NCBI GenBank assembly: GCA_013396915.1
Contig: VWZL01001368.1
Location: 620,001 to 684,000 of the forward strand
DNA: 64,000 bases
Direction: 5' to 3'
DNA from: Stercorarius parasiticus
Taxonomy: Eukaryota > Chordata > Aves > Charadriiformes > Stercorariidae
Shown here piece after piece: positions 35,536 through 49,819 of the stretch (position 1 is the first letter of the stretch; each line of letters starts with the position of its first letter). Below the pieces are notes generated by a model, which was given only the letters and a program-made list of their open reading frames with translations, was not told where the DNA came from and did not search any database. The position numbers and the translations under genes are program-made.

Positions 35536-38124
35536 CACTCTCTACAACTGCAAATTTTTCCTGTAAATATGCATTACACAGACAGCAATAAAAAAGACAG
35601 TGTCACGAAGTCGCATTTTGCTTACACAATAGACCTAAAAAGACCTGAGCAAATTGCCCTACATAGTTTGTCAAAACGTCGTCTGGATGCGACTTCTGTA
35701 ATGTAAGTACTTTCATGGGGAGAAAACATATGAAGTTAAAGCTCATGAAGGACATGAAAAAAATAGTGTTGGTCTATAAAACTAGGTAACATTGAACTAG
35801 AATCATGGCATGGGTTTTTTAACAATGAACCTGAATAGGCATTTAAAAAGAGAGGCAGATATTTGCTGAATTTTGCATCTCTTAAGGACTTCTGAATAAG
35901 GCAAACTGTAGTCAAACGCACATGAAAGTAGTAAATCAATGAAATTCTACGGCAAACCACATGATCTAATGGCCACTGATGACCATAAAATTGTTCAGTC
36001 TAGGTTCACAGAAAACAGTTTAAGTCAAATCATTCTTTCCATTCACGGGGCTTGGGCCAAATCATGGTGGAAACACAAATGAGGATTAGTATACTTGGTA
36101 TCCTAGGGATTAAGTAAAATTGTCTAAATGTTTAAAACATATTTTTACATTTAATGAAACCAAACTTTTTTAGCTGACAGTAGATTCCTTTTCTTATCCA
36201 ATAATTATTAAAGATCATAAAGATATACTTACAATTTATGGGTGTTGAAGTAATTTGGCTGTTTTACAATGCACCCGAGGCATGCAGATATATCTTTGCA
36301 ATCACGCACCCTGAACTGTGCGAGCACCTGGCTGCGCTTGTTAGAGAGCGAGGGTTAAGAAAGTACTAAGTTACTGTTAGATACACAGAAAGAAGTGGAA
36401 AACGCATTTAAGCAGAACAAAAAAAAATAGCTTTAAACTAAGCTGAATTAGAGGACTGTCACCATTGGTGGGAAATTAATGAGTTTATTTGGCTAGTCAG
36501 TTAATACTTCACCTTTTTTTTTTCCCTATGTATCAGAAAGGTGATACTGTTTAGTTTACTCTCTGTAAGAAACCATTACGTCCAATTTAAAGGAAATCTG
36601 AGCGTATCTTAGGACACACGGAGGAAAATATAAAGAAAACATTCTCCAGTAAGTAGAAGTATAATTCTTCACTCAACACTTCAGTCAACACTCATCAAAA
36701 CTTCAACCAGCATTTTACTTTACTTCTTATGTACAGAGTAGGAAAATGTACCCACTCGACCGCTGAAAGATTTTTATTGCCCCTCCCAATATGGCAGTGT
36801 CAGGTCCTTGAAAGAAACACGTGAGGCAAGAAAAAACAACTTTGATCGCCACAACATAAAGAAAGACAGAAAAATCTAGGGTCTGCTGAGAGGAGAGTCC
36901 AGCTCAGACACCCTGAACCAACAGTCCTGGAGGGCTGCTGCCTGAGCAACACACAGGGCTGTTGGTCCCAGTCGGTGCCGTTACTCAGGTACTCTGAGCC
37001 TGATAGAAAAGACTTCCTCTATTTCTTAATTTCCCCCAACAACTGAAGTCCCAGAACTAGGTAAGAAACAGCTGGTTTTTCTTCCCTAAAACATTAACTT
37101 TAAAAGTATCAACTCTGGCACTAAGACCATTCCAGTAGATATAGCAAATTTTAAAATATACAGTAGAGAAATACTCTGGAAACATATGACAGAGGAGCAA
37201 AAATATGAAAAGATTTGTTGTGTATGTTTTAATTTAAAAGGAATCTTAAAAGATTCCAAATTAAAGTATCATTCATTAAAAACATAACTAGCCTTTTCTA
37301 CATAATACTGAAGCTTATAAAATATTTCTTGCCATTCCCACCATCTCTTTTCTGCTTTTGCAATCAGCATGAATACATTGTTTATCTATTTATTAAGACT
37401 TTTTTAAAGTATTTTGAAGATAGCTAAGTGAGCTGTCATACATCATTTCTACTGAGTTCCTGTAATGGTCCTGAATTCCTCAAAATTGAAATCAGCTCTG
37501 TGAATGTAAAAGACATAAACAGTCAGCCCTGATGACTAAAAAAGGCGAATGAGGTAACAGTAATGCCGGTGAAGCTGTTTGTCTCCGATGTACCATAAAT
37601 AGTGAAGTGAAATTAAAATTTTTCAATCAACATCAGTTATGCACATGCATGCACGCACACACGCACATATGAAAAAACTGCCTGATGAGAAGCAGACAGG
37701 ATCAGAAGTTCAAGCAGAGGTTCTTGCAAAAAAAAATAAATTGTTGGGATTTTTTTACGTTGTTGTTGTTGTTCCTATATTGTGGGATCTCCTAGCTGCA
37801 GGAAACAATGGATTGGAGTACAGACTTCCTTAATTTCCTGCAAACTTCCCCCATGCAGAAGTCACTTTGCCATATATCTAGTTCTACTGAAGCTTCCCCC
37901 ACTACACTTACATTAAATGATCAAAAAAAGACAGCATGTACCACTAACAGCCGTATCTGCTCCCTGTATTGAAATGTACCGATCAAACACATGGATACCC
38001 CACCGTTATTTCCACAACTGCAACTGGTCTGCCCCACACATCGAGAAAATACCTATGAATACATACATACATAATAAATAGGAATACATATTTAAAATAA
38101 TACTTAGAGTTTTTCCAAGAACTT
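35536..38124. other. Unique sequence, no gene seen
   Basis: AT-rich, with an imperfect (CA)/(GCAC) run at 37638-37668, a (TTG) run at about 37757-37772 and a short (ATAC) run at 38059-38072. No gene or classified element was found. Confidence 0.5.
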
Positions 38125-38235
38125 CCTTCCCTTAGAAATCAAACGACTAGTAAGGTGAGACACAGAGAGTGATTTGTCCAAGGTTAAGGAAGAAATCTGT
38201 GGCACAGTAAGGAAGTCCTATTAGATTTCTTGCCT
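38125..38235 (-). repeat. MIR SINE relic
   Basis: 'GAGACACAGAGAGTGATTTG', 'TCCAAGGTTAAGGAAG' and 'TGTGGCACAGTAAGGAAGTC' match the inverted MIR order ('gaggcacagagaggttaagtgacttgcccaaggtcac...agtggcagagc'). Its left part is lost. Confidence 0.5.
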
Positions 38236-39487
38236 CTTCGTCTTGTTCTTTGAAACCATTCTTCTAAGAGATTGATCGCAATTAGTCTCCATGGAACCTC
38301 AACACCATTTAATGAATCATACAACAGGAAAAGCCTATCTCTGAAAAAAATGTCTTTCCTGTTTCAGTAGTATATTTGTAATGCACAGTGACAGGAGAAG
38401 ACCGGAAAAAGGGACATTTCTCCTGAGTGAGTTGATTAATTAACATAGATTGCCTGAATTCAGTCCAAGAAATCTATGCCAAGAAGGAATCCTCTACTGC
38501 CTTTCCTAACTGAGCTTGGAGCAGTCCCCCGAACACATTATCTCAAGAGCACAGAAGGAAATCACGAAGCCAGGTATGAAATTGGCCTTTCTGAGCAATA
38601 AAGACATCCTTGATGCAGATCACGGGCCAAAGGACAGAAATAGTGTTTATCAACTCAGGAAACGGGGATGAGGAGAACGCACAATATAAACATTATCAAA
38701 ACTAAGAATAGTTGTTTTGTCTGGAAGAGGTGTTTTACACAGTTTCTACAGTTATATTGTTTCCTGTTTGATGAGAGATGATTCCAAAGTGTAGGCTTAT
38801 ATCCAAATTCCCAATTCGCTAAGGCTTAGAAGGGGTCAGAAATGAGGTTTATTTCACAGAGGTTCCTGCTAGTTAATAAATTCTTCAAAGGTCAATTTTT
38901 TAGGGACAGCTGAATGCATTGTGTTTTTTCCTTTAAAAAAGTAAATATTACAAACACTCTTTTGCCTACAAAAAACAACTGGCAGCTTTTAAAAGTCAAC
39001 ATTAGATAATGCAGAAGTTGGTAATATTATTATTTGAGTTTCCTAAACCATATAAAATAGATGATAATGGAAAAGGTTTGGGCAAGATTGCATTGCAGCC
39101 ATTAGCTTTTTCTACAAAATCAGTATGGGTTGGTATCCATTATGCTCCACACTGCAACTCAGAATAAATTACTCCATGGCTCCCAGAAACCCACATGCTA
39201 TCGCTCTTCAGAAACGTCCATTACTCTGTTGGCAAAGTAGCTCAAGACTAACCCAGAAACTAAAACTTCTTCAAATTTTGCCCTTCACTTAACTGTATTG
39301 TCTCTGTGCCATCCAGCATCATCTGCAATCTGGCACTCTTATAAAACCTCTCGCCCCTATCATTTTTTGCCCTCAAAAGTACTTTCCGTGCTCTGGATTT
39401 CCCATTTTCTTAAAACTATGTAATTTCTCCTCCAGATCTCTATGAAAAGGGCTAAGCACAACAGAGCTGAGTGAGAAGATACTGAGG
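38236..39487. other. Unique sequence, no gene seen
   Basis: No gene, RNA or recognisable repeat was seen. Confidence 0.5.
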
Positions 39488-39925
39488 TTAATCACAGAAT
39501 AAGAACATAATCCAAGTTGGAAAGGACCTCAGGAGGTCTCCAGTACAAGCTCTTGCTCAAATCACGGTCAGGTCTGAGGTCAGACCAGGTTGCTCATGGC
39601 TTTATCTAGTTGTTTCTTGAAAACCTCCAAGATCAGGGCCTTCACAACCTCTCTGGGCAATCTGCGCCACTGCCTAGCTGTCATCGTGATGAAAAAGACT
39701 TTCCCAAAATCCAGTCTGAACCTCTCTTTTCTATGGTATGAACATAGCACTGCTATGAAGAGCCTGGGTCTTCATGTTGATAACCTGCCTGTAGATGCCA
39801 GGGGGCTGCTGCCAGGCCCCCCTGAGGCTGCGTTTTACCCAGAATGAACCAGCCCCTGTTCCTCAGCCTCTCCACCTGAGGTGCTTCAGCTCCTGATCAT
39901 CTTTGGAGCCCTGCCCCAAACTAAA
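39488..39925 (-). mobile_element. Old CR1 LINE 3' UTR fragment
   Basis: Starting from the 3' end: 'ATCACAGAATAAGAACATAA' (tail), 'AAGTTGGAAAGGACCTCAGG', 'GACCAGGTTGCTCATGGCTT', 'CACAACCTCTCTGGGCAATC', then 'GTTCCTCAGCCTCTCCACCT' and 'CTGATCATCTTTGGAGCCCT'. This is the order of the inverted avian CR1 3' UTR over about 430 bases. It is more diverged than the copies at 29304 and 56424, hence older or of another subfamily. No coding part remains. Confidence 0.85.
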
Positions 39926-42186
39926 GATGATTAAGCTGACTTCAGAGATAGAGGCAGAAGAGACTCACCAGTACAGCCCTGCAATCACATGAACCAGGCC
40001 TGTGAAGAATGAGTGCGATACAGTGCCAGGCCTTCGGGACTCAAGTGAGGATCTCTCACAGTATTGCACCTTCTCTATATACGATATGTCAAATTGTATA
40101 TGGATACGACAAGTCAGCTCTAGAATTACTTCATGACATGAATATACTGAATGGTACATGTGAAACATTATCCTAATGAAATCACTCAACCACCACATTT
40201 TTCTTTTAAATGGTCTTACAATCTTTTATACAGTTGCTCTTAGTTAGACATGATGAACTCCCTTTCTCAAATCCATTCTTGAATCTAAGATATGTTGCTA
40301 ATAGTAAGAGCAGTGTATATGTGCAAAGACATTTTTCAATGAATACTTGAAGCAAGAGATATCAAAATACAAGGTCTGTATCTCTCCTACCATCAGTATG
40401 CATTTTGAAAAGAAAAATTAATAGAAATATGTTTTTTATAATGTGACTTCTCCCACTCCAGTTCCACCAGTACCCTACGATGTATTTATCGGCGCACATT
40501 ATATCTCAGGCTAGAAACTATAAAAACAGGCAAGGAGGAAAGCACTGACTAGGTGTGGAAAGAACCAAATTCAATAGCCGTATCAAAAGATATTTAAGCA
40601 AAGCGGGGTATGAATCCCACATCCAACATTAAAAATGTAGACTACATTAAAGTCAATGGCAAAATCCCTCAGAATGTCAAGATGCAAGATCTACAAGTGT
40701 GGATTCATGTACAGATTCGAACCCACTCTCAAAGTGGGGACACGCCTGGAGAAGGACTACTCCAAACCAATATGCTAGAGACAGAGGCCAACCGTGATAT
40801 TTGGAGATGAAATCTGCCAGCATGCTCTCACTCAGTAAGTGTATGTCACTACACTCACAACTTTACTTGGCAGCCCACGTCTGACCTCTGTCAAGAGTCT
40901 CAAGTGTAATGTCTAATTCAATTACTAAAAGACACATTAAAATCTGGCTTATACGGTTAAGAAGTAACAGCCACCCATTTTTATTTTGGGATCAGAGTCT
41001 CCACAGTCTCTTTAAGGAGAGACATTTTTAGTCTACTGAGTTTCAACGTTCACATTAATATCTTTCTTAAGGAACCTTGAACCAGAAACTGAGTGCTTAG
41101 TAAAGTTGTTCTCTACCAAATATAATATATTCAAATATAATCATATTGAGAAAAAAAAAAAAGTTGTTACTATTTTAAATAGTCATCGAGAAACAGTTTA
41201 TCTACCAGAGGCCTCTGCACACTCTTCCCTATCCTCTTATATCATATAATATATCATTGACCAGGACAGTTCAGAGTACTTCCATTGCCTACCACCAACA
41301 GTGGCCAAACTCACTTATGCACTTTAATTTTTGGACAGAGTAATGCACTATCTTTCCAGTGGTATCAATAGGTCCATTCTGCTCACATTGAATGAGTGCT
41401 CTTTCCTCCCCTGTCTCTCCCCTCCATGCCAGGAAAGGAAGGAATCCTCCTTTTCCTGCTAAAGTATCTAATAGTCGTTTCAGCCATCTGCTTCAATGTA
41501 AGGAACTCTTCATAGAAGCCCATCTAAATGGCAAACCATTAGAGATTAAGATGATTTATTTTAGTTTAGTGCAGTGTCACTGGTTTAATAAAATAAAAAA
41601 TAACTAAGGATTTGGGAAGTACTATGGCTTACCTATGTAAAAACTCACTCTTTTGCCAATACATTCTATCGCTGCTGACAGACATTAGAACATTCCTTTC
41701 ATCTCCTTCCTCTTCTTGCAGTTTAACCTATCCCCTTAAGGGGTATTTGCTTTCTCTAAGATAGATTATACATTGTATGCAACATGAAAATCTTATGCGC
41801 TTTCTCTACCATCTGCAAGGCTTTTCTGCCCGCTTCTTTAAAAAGAATTAAATCAAAGCCCTTATTAGTCTTTTCATTTTGGATAAATAAACCAGGATTA
41901 CTTTTCTGTTAGAAACTAAAACAAAAGGATTACTATTTCCAGATATGCGCATCTAAATTAGAGAAGCGCTTTTGAATACAATCAACCAAACATCCAAGCC
42001 CAGTGGGACCAAATGTGGAATGCAAACTGTGATAAAGAGCAAATATGAAGCATACACATACACGCACACAAAACACCCCCTCTATTCATGCAGAAAACAT
42101 GATCTAATATGGGATTCATTTCTTTCAAATAATTCTTTCTGCATCCCAGTGTGATTCCAGGATGTGCAAATTAAGATAAATTTTAT
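39926..42186. other. Unique sequence, no gene seen
   Basis: AT-rich. A 'ATTAAAGTCAATGGCAAAAT' at about 40646-40665 recalls the palindromic MITE families but is too short to call. Poly-A lies at 41151-41162. Confidence 0.5.
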
Positions 42187-42274
42187 GGGTCAAATTCTTC
42201 TTACCACTACATGTGCTCCAGTCAACTGAAATTGATGACAACTGGATGCTGTGTCAGAGGGTGGAATTTGGCAC
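42187..42274. repeat. MITE-like inverted-repeat relic
   Basis: 'GGGTCAAATTCTTCTTACC' at the left is mirrored by 'GGGTGGAATTTGGCAC' at the right, with 'CTCCAGTCAACTGAAATTG' in between. This resembles the amniote family bounded by 'gggccaaattct' and 'agaatttggccc'. Confidence 0.45.
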
Positions 42275-43472
42275 AGAAAATCACAATGTAAGGAGAAGAT
42301 GTTATAAAAATAAAAATGACATGGTGCTTTGAATGAGAGAGGAAACAATTCTCAATGTGGCTTGGGAGAGAGAAGAGCATAGAGAAGCAGAAAAAGTTGA
42401 CCCAATAGCTAGCAGATTATCAGATAAGGCTCAATTGTCAAAATAGAGCCAACTGCAAGGATCTGAATGAGAATTTTCATAATGGCTCTAGATGAACCTA
42501 ACCCCATTCCATAACTAACTCTAATGGAAGTAAAGCTACACAAGCTCCAATTCCAGATCCACTTAGAGCTTAAAAGAGGAAAGACTAGTTTATTACTTCT
42601 GTATTGTCTGGGAATCCAAAATAGCTATTTAAGACTTCATCATTGCAGAGCTTCATGTCCAATCTCATTAAACAAAACAGTGTGATGAAACCTTCAGTAC
42701 GAACTTCCCTCCTCCTTATTCTTTTTTTGTTTGGTTGGTTTTTGTTTTTGTTTTTGTTTTTGTTTTTGTTTTTTACAACAGAAATGTCCCTAAAAGAAGG
42801 CTGCGTAACTTGCAAAATAGACCTAAATCAAAAACAGATTCACATATTCGTCTAGATGATTTAGCAGTAATATTTCTAGCAGTGGGAGTTTGCAAATATT
42901 ATCAAATCCATGTTCATGTTTTATGACAACTGACCGATGAAAACCAGAAGCTATTCTGACACACGTTTTAACCCATTTTTCTGCTACCAGAACGAGTATG
43001 AGCACAAATGTCTTCCTGGTTAAACTTTTGTTCATCTGAGTGAAATGTGAAGATGTGTCATGTCCTCAGCTGAGTTCCAGAACTACTCAGGATGTCATGT
43101 AGCATTTAATTTCAAGCTCCATTTAGAAAAAAGAATTAAACATCTAACCTGGAACAGCTATCCTCCCAGCTGTTGGATGATTCATTTCCATCACAAGTTC
43201 ATTGTGCAGCACCTAAAAAAAAAAAACAAACCCAAAAATGTATGTAATAAAAAAATATAATCAGTTCCTAAACTCAAAAGGAAAAGAGATAAATATTATC
43301 TTGTTCTTTCACAGAAAATCTGAAAATACAGGGAGCTACGATTCAGGTAATTTGTTTAATATGTAAAAATTAAAGCCCTGATATTTGACACTACTGTCTA
43401 TTTTATGCATCTAAGTAAATGCTTCAGTAAGACTTTAAAAGTTTAACATATCTTTAAGCTCTTATACCCAAC
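42275..43472. other. Unique sequence with a (TTTTTG) microsatellite
   Basis: A (TTTTTG)n tract of about five units lies at 42739-42774 and explains the Phe/Val-rich plus frames and Lys/Asn-rich minus frame there. Poly-A lies at 43214-43225. No gene was seen. Confidence 0.6.
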
Positions 43473-43927
43473 NNNNNNNNNNNNNNNNNNNNNNNNNNNN
43501 NNNNNNNNNNNNNNNNNNNNNNNNNNNNNNNNNNNNNNNNNNNNNNNNNNNNNNNNNNNNNNNNNNNNNNNNNNNNNNNNNNNNNNNNNNNNNNNNNNNN
43601 NNNNNNNNNNNNNNNNNNNNNNNNNNNNNNNNNNNNNNNNNNNNNNNNNNNNNNNNNNNNNNNNNNNNNNNNNNNNNNNNNNNNNNNNNNNNNNNNNNNN
43701 NNNNNNNNNNNNNNNNNNNNNNNNNNNNNNNNNNNNNNNNNNNNNNNNNNNNNNNNNNNNNNNNNNNNNNNNNNNNNNNNNNNNNNNNNNNNNNNNNNNN
43801 NNNNNNNNNNNNNNNNNNNNNNNNNNNNNNNNNNNNNNNNNNNNNNNNNNNNNNNNNNNNNNNNNNNNNNNNNNNNNNNNNNNNNNNNNNNNNNNNNNNN
43901 NNNNNNNNNNNNNNNNNNNNNNNNNNN
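43473..43927. other. Assembly gap (455 N)
   Basis: A run of 455 undetermined bases. Its true length and content are unknown. The minus-strand open frame that spans it is an artefact of translating N. Confidence 0.99.
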
Positions 43928-44504
43928 GCTATTGTTAATAGAATTCTGCATCCGAAGCCAGTAAGTAATCTTTATTATTTCCTTACCTATTATTCTGCCA
44001 TCCTTCTAACGCTGTTATCTTAATCACATAACCAGAATTCTTAAAAATTATTAATTTTGTTATTGAAGTATCCTTCACAAATAAAAAGCCTCCCGTTAAC
44101 ATTGGTTAACCAGAAGCTATTTAATATTTTCATATCCAATGTAACAATCTAACATAACATGCAATCTTTTCGTGTCCGATGTAACAACAAATCAAATAAA
44201 ATAGAGTGTCTTGCCAAATGTATCAGCTATAGAAACGAAAGATGGGCAAAGACTGTTAAGTGATCATGTAATACTTCTACCTATTGACCCTGCACTGTGA
44301 ACAACACTAGCAAACTTGACTATTAGTGACAGGTGTTGGTCTAATTATTCTTGAAAATTTCCAGTTAACAAGATGACAATTTTCTTATGTAGTCTGCACC
44401 ACGTTCTTTATTTTCATTGTTAGAAATTTTTCACCTAATACATAATTTGAGTATCTTTGTTTTGTATTAAACACCTTTATTCTTGTCTTTTCCCAAACTG
44501 GACA
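43928..44504. other. Unique sequence, no gene seen
   Basis: AT-rich sequence right of the gap. Nothing was recognised. Confidence 0.5.
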
Positions 44505-44655
44505 CAGAAAACCAATCACTAGCATCTTTATAACATTCTTTTACGTACTGGAAGATTGTAATCACATCCTCCCTCAGTCTGCTCTTTTCTAGACTAAACA
44601 AAACTAATTCCTTTAGCCATTCTTTCCAGGTCAAATTTTGTGAACCTTTTATCTG
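44505..44655 (-). repeat. Ancient L3/CR1-like LINE 3' UTR relic
   Basis: 'TTTTACGTACTGGAAGATTG', 'TAATCACATCCTCCCTCAGT', 'CTGCTCTTTTCTAGACTAAA' and 'TTCCTTTAGCCATTCTTTCC' follow the conserved block of old amniote CR1/L3 3' UTRs written in reverse ('...cttgaagattgttatcatatcccccctcagtcttctcttctccagactaaac...'). It is more divergent from the avian CR1 copies in this window than they are from one another. Confidence 0.6.
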
Positions 44656-47600
44656 TGTAGAATAGCATGCTTAAAAAATTCCCCTTCCTGAACAGGTGGT
44701 GTCAAAAGGTCAGGTCAGTTTTCTCTTAGCTTGTGGGGTGAGCCTATTTAGTTGACATTTAGAAATCCAGATATTTCCGATAATAGATGCTGGTGGAATA
44801 ATGTCTGTTCATTGGTCTAATTGTTTGGCGCTACACCAAATCATTACTTCTATTTCTCTTTCGGAAGGTTAACGCCAATTTTGGTAGACATTCAAGTAAG
44901 ACATTCAGAATTGTTTTCCAAATGACAGAATTGGAAAATATAATTGCTTGTTTTAACCCATGTTTAGAATTTTTCCAGTTATGCCCTTAATCAAACAGTA
45001 CTGAAAGCTTGGTCTCCTTTCTCCTAACGTACTTACATTGGCTTTCTATATGCATTTAACTGATTATTTGTGACCTAAAAGCAAGAAAACACTCTTATTT
45101 GAACTTGAAATCAACAGTATAATCAGGTGCATAAGCACTTCTTTAGACGTCAAAGTAAAGGCTATAGCTTAAAGTGGCACCATTTGGTTAAAGAAAAACA
45201 TACAGATGCCTTCCTGTGTTAGGCTCAAATTCCATTTCCCTTTACAGAATGAACTAAGAAAAACCTGCAGTATCTTTGAGGATCACCAGTCCAACTGCTA
45301 TTGCCTTTTAAAAGAATTCCTTAAGATACAGTCAAGCTTCCTTTCTATTTTCATGATAAGTATGGTGTTGATTTTCCCTCTCAGATACATTATTTTATTG
45401 AAAACACTACAGTTGTCATTACTCTTATTCCTCTTATTTTCTACAGTCATTAAGTCTGTATTGGTATACTCAGTTCCATCTTTTCTTTTGAAGAAAGGAA
45501 CACCCAAGCAATGAATCTGGTCGAAGACTGTGTTTTTTTCCCACATCAGCAACACTCTTTGGAAGAACTGTGTAATTTCCTGTTTCATGTGTTCCACTAT
45601 TAGGATTCCCAAAAAGAAATTGAAAAAACAATTTCACTGACTCCTCCTCATGTCCATTCTAGAAACTATGAAGGAAACATGTAAGATTACTGCATCCTAG
45701 TCTTTAGGAGAATGCAATGTTTACGTCCATTATCGTGAAAGACAAGGAAAGTCTGAGAAGAAAGTAAGAGACAGAACTTGAAGGACTTCTCCATTGTCCC
45801 GTACTGCTCAAATGGTCACGATCCTTCTGATGTGGTAGAGTCCTCTATCCCCTTTATATTCACCTTAGCTCAGCATAAGAAACTGATGAATGAAGAGGAT
45901 GATGTAAAAGATGATGGCCATCAGTAGATCCATTTTTAATTTTTGGTTTTTTTTTTTTTTTCCATATGGCATAGTTTCCAGGCTAGGAATCCTCTGTTAC
46001 TATATTAGCTGTCACCATTTGAGGTTGTATGAATTGGATTCATATTTGTGTGGCATTTTACACTGACTATAAGATCATTGTAAGGGAACAAGAAGCAGAG
46101 TCTTCTGTCTTTCAGTAATAACCTTTTCACGTCATTTTCATTTTATTCCAAATACAGTCATCTTGTAGACTAAAGATGGACCCTCTCTTGGCTGCCTACT
46201 AGTTAATGAAAAGAAAACCTGATGTCACCATTTTATAATCTTATCTCAACAATAGTACTAGCAGTGTCCTGCTGTTACTTGTGACACGTTCATGCAGGAT
46301 TTTATTTTCCGTTCATACATTTTTATGTATGAACACTGACACTTAGAACCGTAAAGGAAAAGTTTCTCCTATTTGCAAGAAAGAAAAAATTACACAACAT
46401 GAAAAAGCAAAAAAATCTCTGCATTTTACTGAAGTCAATAGAAGACAGGGTTGCTCTGATTTGTGGTATCTCTTATGATGATTCCTGCATCAACTTTTGC
46501 TACATGACCTTTTTTTAAAAAAAATGTGTTTTCTTGCAGACCGAATGTGAAAATCTATATAGACATTATATATACAATGCAGAATACATGTAATTATCTA
46601 TCATTATTGCAACAATTCTACTTTAGGATTACTTATTGTATATGCAGACAGCATCACATTTGCCCATGTTACAAAAAGAAAATATTGTTTGGTGATGGAT
46701 AAAAACAACATAAGCCACTATATTTTAAATTTATTTAGCCAGTATACATTATTACATGACTTTATTCAAACAACAGCAAATAGAACAAGTCACATGATTA
46801 CGCCTTCAGAGAATAAAAGAATTTAATTAAAAAATTACTTCAATATTATTTTCCCAATCCTACATGCAAGGAAGTCCACATAGAGTCTTTTAAGCAAAGA
46901 TCTTAATGTTTTACTTGTGTAATGCAAACCAAGGGTAATTTAATATATTTCATCATATATATTCTCAGTTGTTTCATCATTTCCTCTTAGCTTGTCATGA
47001 GAAAAACTATGGAGGATACTTACATCAGTTGCTATGAAGCTCAGATATAACAGCTTCAATGATTAATTTTGCTCTTTTCCCTAACGTTGTTAATAACTAC
47101 AAGTTAAAAAGTAGTTAAAATTGTTGTAACAGGCAGAGTTAAAATCCCTTAGCCATCTGCTTTCACAAGGAGGATCAAATATTAACTCTAGTTATTTCTT
47201 GTATTCTCACCTTGTTCAAAACAATTATTCAACTGTCACTACTTTTCTGTGTTAATATTTATATTACCAGTGGGCATGCTCAGTTCAATATTGTCATTTT
47301 TCTTTCAGTATTTGAGGCTCTTTTGAGCCTCACTTAAAAGCTAAGGACATAAAAGGAAGAAAATGAGAATAAAATGAACTTCAAAGAAATGTAATTATAT
47401 AAAAATACAATATGGCTGCAGAAACAATTTTAAATTTCATCTTCACGTAAAAGACTTGCAAGGCTGAAAATCTAGATTCAAACAGGGGCTTCATTTTTGA
47501 CCACTTGGGACTTAAGACAGTCTTTACGAGATCACATGGCACGTATAGTGGTGCAAGACACTTTTTCAATTTTCACAGATCGTTCAAGGAAAAAAGCGAA

Positions 47601-49819
47601 ACTCTCATTTTTCTATGACTGTACTGTCCCTTAAGGTACTAAGACGTACAGACTATTAATGCATATGGTGGCTTTCTTTAGGATTTATGTGTGAGTACCT
47701 ATTTACCTATCTAGAAAACAGCTAGAAAAAATATCATCATGCAGGATACGGCTTCAGGACGATTTAAAGAAATGTGTTTTTTCTTGGACAACTTGTAAGA
47801 ATATCTGATGCTTGATGATGGGTCCCTTAATTGATAAATACAGCAAGAATACATACACAAAAGAGTTCTTTTGATAAAAAGATTACATAGCAAAGTAACA
47901 AAAGTTGTGCAACTGGAATATTACTGTTAACAAGCATTAATTTTCTTTGCATCCCTCAAAAATGAATGGCACTCTTACATGCTAAAGAAGTAAAATATTT
48001 TATTGTATTACTGATGCAGCAGCACAAATGGCAGGTAGGAGAATCAGAAACATTGTTTCTGCCTTTTTTCACACTGATAGTGGGGTGTTTGGCTACCGAG
48101 TAATACATCTGGCAAATTCTGCAATTATCATAATGTTCATTTCATACCATGTTAGTTCATTTCAGCTGTAATGCAGGTAACCAATCGCCCATGACAATGC
48201 AGTTTCTCTTTGAACTGTCAGCAAGGTTTCAAATGCATTCTAGGTACCACCTGAGATACAATTTGCTTCCAAAGCCCAATTGAAGGAGATGCTGGAATCA
48301 GTAACATACCAAACATGTTGTCAGCCCCCCGCCCCCCAAAGTTTAGAAAGTTCTATTTAATGTAGAGCCATGCCTTCAAAACATGCATTTGTACAGATGC
48401 CACTTTCTCACAGTTTCTAGACTTTAGTGAAAAGGATTTTCAGGGCCACAAAGGAAATGATGTAACTATTTTCTCCATATTTTTGTAGCCACAAGATAGC
48501 TGGTTGTTGGTAAATGTAATTACTACTCGTGCCTCCAAACCACAAGAAAATAATAATACTGCTTTTCCTGTACATGCTGAACATAGAGCTATGGCCATAA
48601 TCACCCCCCTAAAGAACTAATAGTGCATGTTGTGAACACAATGCCGTATTGGAATCGCATCCCACATCCTCAAAGCACCTCTTTCCAAATAATAAGATGT
48701 TAATTCATTTGAAAAGGATGTTAAATGTATCCTTCTCTGATGCCATTCTGCTTGGTCTCGTATTTCTAGAATGATGTTACACAGCAGGATGTTTCGCATA
48801 TCAGCATGCTCTCCCTTTCCCCCCCTTCTTTTTTTCATTGCAATAGTCCCAGTATTTTCAAGTCCTGTTGCCAATGAAAGTTGTCTTTTATCGCTAAAAA
48901 CTTCATTATTCTTCTTTTCAAACACAGCTTCTAGCATATAGGGCTCACCTGGAGAAGGTAATATCATCTCTCTACCATATGAGGCATGTTAAGTATTGTA
49001 TTAGTGAATCACATCTATCTCCACTTTACCTCCCTCTACCTCTCATATTTGAAGCATCTCACTATTTCATGCTTGAACAGTACATAATTTAAACCAAATT
49101 AATGTTCTTTAGAAATTTTTGAATGAGTGAAATCTGGGTTTTTTTTTTTGTTTCTGGTTGCTTGTTAATTTACCTCTCCACTCTCAGCCCCTTATTCTGA
49201 CACACTAAGTGCTGTGAGTAAGTTATAGTCCCTTACGTCCCTAGCACCACATCTGTGATACTAAATGAATACAACAAAAGAAAACCACAGTTCACTGGAA
49301 TGTCCCTATTCTCCACTTCTGCTTTCTGCTAGCCCATGTCTTACAGATTGTTTGGTAAACTTTTTCTTCTCTTTGTGGGCGTGAGGTGATGGCTTTGACA
49401 AAGTCCTTCTTATGCCACAACTTCACAGTTTTTTTACACACATGCTGTAGATAAAATTACTTTTTATTGACATCCCTAGGGATGGGGTTTTGATGCCTAA
49501 GCATATATCTTTGGTTCAAAAAAATCCTGATCCAAGTAACCATATTCAAATACTTCTTGCTTTTTTACTTGGCTGCTGTGTCTACTTGTTCTACTACAGA
49601 ACACCTCAACTGGATTCCGTGCTGATTCTTAGGATTTAATTTCCTTACGTTTTATTTAGTATCTTTTGCCTGAAGAGTTGTTACATCCTCCAGTTATTGG
49701 CTCTTCAATGTTGAATTTAAGTTTTATAATGGCCATGACTTTAACCCAAAAAGTCCTGCTCCGATAGAGGACTTCAGAGTTTCTTACCTGCATTGCTGTA
49801 TGTCACTTAAGTCAAGAGT
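44656..49819. other. AT-rich unique sequence, no gene seen
   Basis: No gene is supported. Poly-T lies at 45943-45961 and 49138-49149. Overlapping frames on both strands at 45206-45612 are chance. The frame at 48617-48967 (minus, 116 codons) shows no known motif. The left boundary of the following LINE relic is not sharp and may extend below 49820. Confidence 0.5.

Noticed and set aside
42585..42926. Frames rich in Phe/Val or Lys/Asn repeats
   Set aside because: Products of the (TTTTTG) microsatellite, not proteins.
43454..43951. Minus-strand frame of 165 codons
   Set aside because: Almost all residues are undetermined because it spans the N gap.
45287..45301. 'CACCAGTCCAACTGC', like the CR1 end 'TAGTCCAACTGC'
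   Set aside because: The flanks show no other CR1 sequence; treated as chance.
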